From Caryophanales bacterium UBA970 (lineage in GTDB: Bacteria > Bacillota_I > Bacilli_A > RFN20 > CAG-826), in NCBI GenBank assembly GCA_002292805.1, contig DBCA01000108.1, forward strand, positions 1 through 10,875: a stretch of DNA of 10,875 nucleotides, read 5' to 3'. Positions 7,312 through 10,875 of the stretch are shown here, piece after piece. Below the pieces are notes generated by a model that did not search any database, was not told the DNA's origin, and saw only the letters and a list, made by a program, of their open reading frames with translations. Position numbers and translations under genes: made by a program. Each line of letters starts with the position of its first letter. Within the stretch, counting starts at the first letter, position 1.

Positions 7312-7680
7312 ATGCCAAAATCCATGTTAGAAATCGCCCACGAATTTATTGTCGGTAAAAAAAAGGCAGTCACCTTTAAAGAAATTTGGCAATATGTCCA
7401 AAAGCAAACCGATGAAAAAGAATCGCTCCAACTTGGTCGGTTTTATAAATTGATTACGTTAGATGGTCGTTTTGTTGCGCTAGGTAGCAACAAGTGGGAC
7501 TTAAAAGAAAGATACACATTCAAAGAGTTGTACGATGATGCTCGTGGCGTCTTTAGAGAAGTCGAAGCTCCAGAAGAAGCTGGTGAAGAAACCGATGAAG
7601 ATCCATTTAATGAAGATGGTGAATCTGAAGATGAAGACGAAGACAAACCTAAGAAGCGTAAAACGGATGACGAAGATTAA
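7312..7680 (+). CDS. rpoE: DNA-directed RNA polymerase delta subunit
   Basis: This 122-residue protein has the two-part build of the Bacillota delta subunit. Residues 1-80 form a HARE-type winged helix, recognised by the run GRFYKLITLDGRFVALGSNK and WDL after it. Residues 83-122 form an acidic, disordered tail with 22 Asp/Glu in 40 positions. The tail is broken by a basic patch KPKKRK at 112-117, which recalls the lysine tract in the B. subtilis delta tail. Delta binds core RNA polymerase, helps it release DNA and RNA and recycle, and makes initiation more sensitive to nucleotide levels. The tail is much shorter than in B. subtilis (173 residues in total). The gene is unrelated to the sigma factor that is also called RpoE. 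It lies 14 bases after argS, as in B. subtilis where rpoE follows argS. Confidence 0.93.
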   Translation: MPKSMLEIAHEFIVGKKKAVTFKEIWQYVQKQTDEKESLQLGRFYKLITLDGRFVALGSNKWDLKERYTFKELYDDARGVFREVEAPEEAGEETDEDPFNEDGESEDEDEDKPKKRKTDDED

Positions 7681-7701
7681 CGTCAACGTAAAAAAAGAAA
7701 G

Positions 7702-7706
7702 AAGGA
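7702..7706 (+). promoter_or_regulatory. Ribosome binding site of fba
   Basis: AAGGA lies seven bases before the ATG at 7714 and favours it over the in-frame ATG five codons later. The surrounding A/G-rich stretch has no visible promoter or hairpin. Confidence 0.75.
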
Positions 7707-7713
7707 TCAATCG

Positions 7714-8577
7714 ATGCCATTAGTGAGTATGAAAGAGATGTTAATCAAGGCTTACAAAGAAAAGTACGCTGTTGCTCAATTTAATATTAATAACCTTGAA
7801 TGGACGCTTGCTATTTTGGACGAATGCCAAGCCCTTAAAGCCCCGGTGATTTTAGGTGTCTCTAGTGGTGCCGCCAAGTACATGGGTGGATTTAACACCG
7901 TCATGGGCATGGTTCATGGGTTGATCAAAGATAAGAAATATACAATTCCGATCGCAGTTCACCTTGACCACGGAGAATCAGTTGAGATTTGCAAACAAGC
8001 AATTGATGCTGGATTTACCTCAGTCATGATTGATGCCTCTCATCACCCGTTAGAAGAAAACATTAAGTTAACCAAAGAAGTGGTTCAATATGCCCACAGC
8101 AAATCACCACTCGTTTCCGTTGAAGCTGAACTAGGTCGCGTTGGTGGTCAAGAAGATCATGTGGTTGCGGAAACCTACTACGCCATCCCAGCAGAATGTG
8201 CTCGTTTGGTTAAAGAAACGGGTATCGACTGTTTAGCACCAGCCTTAGGCTCAGTCCACGGTCCTTATGAAGGTGAACCAAAATTAGGTTTTAAAGAAAT
8301 GGCGGAAATTCACAAACTTACCAACATGCCATTGGTCTTACATGGTGGTTCTGGTATCCCTGATTTCCAATTAAGAATGGCAATCGATCGGGGCACAGCA
8401 AAAATCAACGTCAATACCGAAAACCAAATGGAATGGACTAAAATCGTCCGTGAAGTCTTGGCAAAAGATAGCAAAGTTTATGATCCACGCAAGATCATCG
8501 GCCCAGGAAAAGAAGGCATTCGTAAAGTCGTCAAGTCAAAATACGAAGTCTTTGGTTGCATCGGCAAAGCTAACTAA
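7714..8577 (+). CDS. fba: Class II fructose-1,6-bisphosphate aldolase
   Basis: This zinc enzyme splits fructose 1,6-bisphosphate into dihydroxyacetone phosphate and glyceraldehyde 3-phosphate in glycolysis, and works in reverse in gluconeogenesis. Its 287 residues match the short Bacillota FbaA form. HLDHG at 83-87 provides the catalytic Asp85 and zinc ligand His86. Further ligands are His182 in GSVHGPY and His210 in HGGSG, and VEAELG at 136-141 is also characteristic. GGSG (211-214) and NVNT (232-235) form the phosphate and ketose-binding loops. Tagatose-bisphosphate aldolases (GatY/KbaY) share these motifs, but the housekeeping context with rpoE, as in the B. subtilis rpoE-pyrG-spo0F-fbaA order, favours the glycolytic role. 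It is the last gene of the operon, 33 bases after rpoE and directly before a strong terminator. Confidence 0.95.
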   Translation: MPLVSMKEMLIKAYKEKYAVAQFNINNLEWTLAILDECQALKAPVILGVSSGAAKYMGGFNTVMGMVHGLIKDKKYTIPIAVHLDHGESVEICKQAIDAGFTSVMIDASHHPLEENIKLTKEVVQYAHSKSPLVSVEAELGRVGGQEDHVVAETYYAIPAECARLVKETGIDCLAPALGSVHGPYEGEPKLGFKEMAEIHKLTNMPLVLHGGSGIPDFQLRMAIDRGTAKINVNTENQMEWTKIVREVLAKDSKVYDPRKIIGPGKEGIRKVVKSKYEVFGCIGKAN

Positions 8578-8593
8578 TTCAATGATCATACAG

Positions 8594-8622
8594 AAACCCA
8601 TCAGATCTTGATGGGTTTTTTT
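8594..8622 (+). terminator. Intrinsic terminator closing the ychF-fba operon
   Basis: The arms AAACCCATCA (8594-8603) and TGATGGGTTT (8609-8618) pair perfectly around a five-base GATCT loop. The T-run that follows continues to about 8622, and a second T-rich stretch lies just after it. Confidence 0.93.
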
Positions 8623-8658
8623 CTTTTCTAGACCTTCACAATGAGTTAAACTATCCAT

Positions 8659-9441
8659 ATGCGTGAACCATTTTTAGAAGATGCTTATCAGGCATGTTTA
8701 ATTGCCAGCAAAGAAATTTTAGCGATTTATCAAACTGATTTTACGTTTGAAAATAAAGAAGATGCATCGCCTGTCACCCTTGCCGACAAAAAAGCCGATT
8801 TGATGATTCGTCAATATTTAAAAGAACGTTATCCAACGTTTGGTTTTTTAACTGAAGAATCTAGTGATGATTTTTCTCGACTTCATCAACCTTATGTTTG
8901 GTTAGTTGATCCCATTGATGGGACGAAAGACTTCATCGCTAAAAACGATGAATTCACCATTAACATTGCCCTTGTTCATCGTCAACAAGTGGTGCTAGGT
9001 CTTGTCCATATCCCGGCTAAAAATGAAACTTACTATGCAGTCAAAGGTGAAGGGGCCTTTTATCGATTCCAACAACAAGATGTTCGCATTCACGTGAATA
9101 ACAAATTAAATGATTTAACGGTGCTTACCTCCCGATTTCATCTACAAAAACAAGAAGAAGATGTGATTAAAAAGTATCAACAGTTAGGAAAAATTATGAA
9201 AGTAGAAACTTTCGGAAGTGCCTTAAAAGCCTGCCGTATCGCTCATGGCCTTGCAGAGATTTCCTATCGGTTATCCCCAGGTACCAAAGAATGGGATACC
9301 GCCGCAAGTGATTTAATTGTTACTGAAGCGGGTGGTTTTTTTATCAAACCTAACAAAGAAAAATATTGGTATAACCGTCAAGATGTCCGCAACATTGAAG
9401 GGTATCTCATTTTGAATCGCCTTGAGAATTTCTTGTTATGA
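8659..9441 (+). CDS. cysQ: 3'(2'),5'-bisphosphate nucleotidase (CysQ-like, inositol monophosphatase fold)
   Basis: The 260 residues fit the CysQ branch of the Mg-dependent, Li-sensitive phosphatase family. The hallmarks are SPVTLAD at 37-43, metal-binding Glu66-Glu67, DPIDGTKDF at 84-92 with Asp84 and Asp87, GSALK at 186-190, and EWDTAA at 211-216 with Asp213. The SPVT and DGTKDF forms point to CysQ rather than SuhB-type inositol phosphatase. The expected reaction is removal of the 3'-phosphate from pAp (and PAPS) to give AMP (or APS). In an organism without sulfate assimilation its main role would be clearing pAp left by acyl-carrier-protein synthase. The start is forced by an in-frame TAA at 8647-8649 with no other start codon between, yet no Shine-Dalgarno is present, so leaderless translation is possible. 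The TGA stop overlaps the ATG of the next gene. Confidence 0.88.
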   Translation: MREPFLEDAYQACLIASKEILAIYQTDFTFENKEDASPVTLADKKADLMIRQYLKERYPTFGFLTEESSDDFSRLHQPYVWLVDPIDGTKDFIAKNDEFTINIALVHRQQVVLGLVHIPAKNETYYAVKGEGAFYRFQQQDVRIHVNNKLNDLTVLTSRFHLQKQEEDVIKKYQQLGKIMKVETFGSALKACRIAHGLAEISYRLSPGTKEWDTAASDLIVTEAGGFFIKPNKEKYWYNRQDVRNIEGYLILNRLENFLL

Positions 9442-10875
9442 AACGATTTACTTTCTTATTGCCATTCGCCATTATCCTTGCCTCATGCGACGGCATGTTT
9501 TCTTCATTGAATTCACTGGCTTCTTCAACGAGTGCATCATCTGCGTCAGTATCATCAACTTTATCTGGATCAACCTCTCAACTCGATGGTAATGTCACGA
9601 TCGATTTATATAACCTTAATGATTTTCACGGTGCGGTTGATCACAATCCAGGAAATAAAGAAATCGGCATCAATCGGCTTGCGGCATATTTTAAAACTCA
9701 ACTTGCAAGAAATGCCAACAGTGTTTTTCTTTCCAGTGGCGATATGTGGCAAGGCAGTGCCGACAGCAACATCACTCGTGGTCGGCTTGTCGTTGATGCG
9801 ATGAATCAAATTGGTTTTTCGGCCATGGCGATTGGCAATCATGAATTTGATTGGACGGATGAATATTTATTTTTAAACCAAACCCGATCTGACTTTCCTT
9901 TGTTAGGCATTAACATCATGGACAAAGCAACTAATCAGCGAGCTGACTTTGCCGATGCTTCGATCATGATTGAACGTAGTGGGATTCAAATCGGGATTAT
10001 TGGCACCATCGGGGCATCGTTAGAAAGCACGATTCTCACGAGTGCTGTTGCCCTTTATGAATTCTTGCCTTACACCAACTTAGTCAAAAATGAGAGTCAG
10101 CGCTTAAAAAACTTAGGGGCAGACTTAATCGTGTTGCTCAACCACGATGGCACGGTAGAGTCTGGGGCCATGCCTTATGTTGACGCTGTCTTCAATGGCC
10201 ATACCCATCGACGCGAAGTCTTCCATGTGAATGGCAAACCGGTTTATCAAGGCCAAGCCTATGGTCAAGCGATTAGTCATGTTCGATTTGTGGTCAATAC
10301 CGCGACCATGATTCCTAGTTTTATCCAAAGTGAATCTGGAGTATATACGTATGACGCTTTGGTGAATTCTAATCAGTTTCCCCAAGAAGATGTTCAGATG
10401 AAAACTTTGTACGATGACTATTTAATCAACGAAATCAACAATGTTAAAAACGAAGTGATTGGAGATGCTGACGGAGCATTTAGTCGGCAGCAATTAGGAA
10501 AACTCGCGGTCGATGAAATGTTGGCATATGGTCAAACTGTCAAGCAAGACGTGGTGGCAAGCTTTCACAATACAGGTGGGGTTCGTTCAACCATCGATGC
10601 TGGTGAAGTTACCTATGGTGAACTATATAAAGCCTTTCCTTTTGATAATGAATTGATGATCGTCAAGGTCACTGGTTCGCAATTATTATGGTGGTTATCA
10701 CAAGGATTATACACGCGTACGATCCCAAATTTAACCCCAGTGGTCAACACCCAGACTTACTGGATTATTTCCATTAACTATTTAACGGAAAAGAATCTTG
10801 ATTCTTCATCCTATCCGCATGATCTGGACACGGTAATCAACACCTATCAATATATTCGTGAACAATTAAAAACCC
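9438..10875 (+). CDS. Surface lipoprotein 5'-nucleotidase / 2',3'-cyclic phosphodiesterase, UshA/YfkN type (3' end cut off)
   Basis: At least 479 codons are in the window and no stop is reached. The N-terminus is a lipoprotein signal: Lys-Arg, a hydrophobic core, and lipobox LASC at 14-17, so Cys17 would be lipidated and the protein held on the outer face of the membrane. Residues 22-47 are a Ser/Thr/Ala-rich flexible linker. The calcineurin-like metallophosphatase domain follows, with metal-site motifs NDFHG at 61-65 (Asp62, His64), SGDMWQG at 100-106 (Asp102), GNHEFDW at 133-139, LNHDG at 234-238 and NGHTH at 253-257. The C-terminal 5'-nucleotidase domain has HNTGGVR at 377-383 and FPFDN at 400-404, where the family stacks the base. 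It should release phosphate and nucleosides from external nucleotides; exact substrate choice cannot be read from sequence. Translation is coupled to cysQ by an ATGA overlap. Confidence 0.9.
   Translation, partial: MKRFTFLLPFAIILASCDGMFSSLNSLASSTSASSASVSSTLSGSTSQLDGNVTIDLYNLNDFHGAVDHNPGNKEIGINRLAAYFKTQLARNANSVFLSSGDMWQGSADSNITRGRLVVDAMNQIGFSAMAIGNHEFDWTDEYLFLNQTRSDFPLLGINIMDKATNQRADFADASIMIERSGIQIGIIGTIGASLESTILTSAVALYEFLPYTNLVKNESQRLKNLGADLIVLLNHDGTVESGAMPYVDAVFNGHTHRREVFHVNGKPVYQGQAYGQAISHVRFVVNTATMIPSFIQSESGVYTYDALVNSNQFPQEDVQMKTLYDDYLINEINNVKNEVIGDADGAFSRQQLGKLAVDEMLAYGQTVKQDVVASFHNTGGVRSTIDAGEVTYGELYKAFPFDNELMIVKVTGSQLLWWLSQGLYTRTIPNLTPVVNTQTYWIISINYLTEKNLDSSSYPHDLDTVINTYQYIREQLKT

Noticed and set aside
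7596..7677. GAA/GAT-rich low-complexity DNA in rpoE, considered as a tandem repeat
   Set aside because: There is no regular unit; it follows from the runs of Asp and Glu codons in the acidic tail.
7443..7710. Two minus-strand frames across rpoE, one Ser-rich and one Phe/Ile-rich
   Set aside because: Their composition is what the reverse strand of GAA/GAT-rich acidic-tail codons gives. The rpoE reading is supported by family motifs and a strong Shine-Dalgarno.
7535..7723. Plus-strand Lys/Met-rich frame overlapping rpoE and the fba start
   Set aside because: It is a frame-shifted reading of the acidic tail codons, with no motif of its own.
9532..9842. Plus- and minus-strand small frames within the nucleotidase gene
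   Set aside because: They cover the DxH and GNHE motifs of the metallophosphatase, which explain this stretch in the main frame.
1..10875. CRISPR arrays, insertion sequences, tRNA or rRNA genes, attachment sites
   Set aside because: None was seen. The space between genes is under 100 bases everywhere, and all long frames are assigned to known families.

Overview
The window is compact, AT-rich bacterial DNA in which every gene lies on the + strand and the longest gene-free gap is under 100 bases. An RNA polymerase delta subunit, a class II fructose-bisphosphate aldolase of the Bacillota type, an argS-rpoE-fba gene order close to that of Bacillus subtilis, and a Ser-rich-linker lipoprotein together point to a low-GC Gram-positive of the Bacillota/Mycoplasmatota side (Bacilli, Erysipelotrichales, Acholeplasma/Izemoplasma-like or uncultured relatives). 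TGA is a stop here and Trp is TGG, so this is not a mycoplasma with reassigned UGA. The species cannot be named from the sequence.

Region 1 (1-2733): the last codons of a membrane protein, then an 869-residue MacB-type ABC transporter with its ATPase and permease fused in one chain and a very large extracellular domain. The upstream fragment ends like the permease of the downstream protein, so the two may be paralogous partners.

Region 2 (2734-3085): a monocistronic cold-shock protein gene with its own extended -10 promoter and a strong intrinsic terminator.

Region 3 (3086-8622): a growth operon ychF-gltX-argS-rpoE-fba. It starts after a candidate TATAAT and ends at a 10-bp-stem terminator. 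It links a translation-associated ATPase, two aminoacyl-tRNA synthetases, the RNA polymerase delta subunit and a glycolytic enzyme. The junctions are tight: 3 nt, a 4-nt overlap, 14 nt and 33 nt.

Region 4 (8623-10875): a cysQ-like 3'(2'),5'-bisphosphate nucleotidase overlapping by 4 nt a lipoprotein 5'-nucleotidase that runs off the end. The pair would release phosphate and nucleosides or AMP from nucleotides on both sides of the membrane.

Most of the window is housekeeping sequence. The points worth a second look are the very large ectodomain of the ABC protein, the Shine-Dalgarno-less starts (including a forced and possibly leaderless cysQ start), the in-frame ychF/gltX junction, changed motif residues in Csp and ArgS, a short delta subunit, and the nucleotidase pair. 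I found no clearly new defence, mobile or RNA system.
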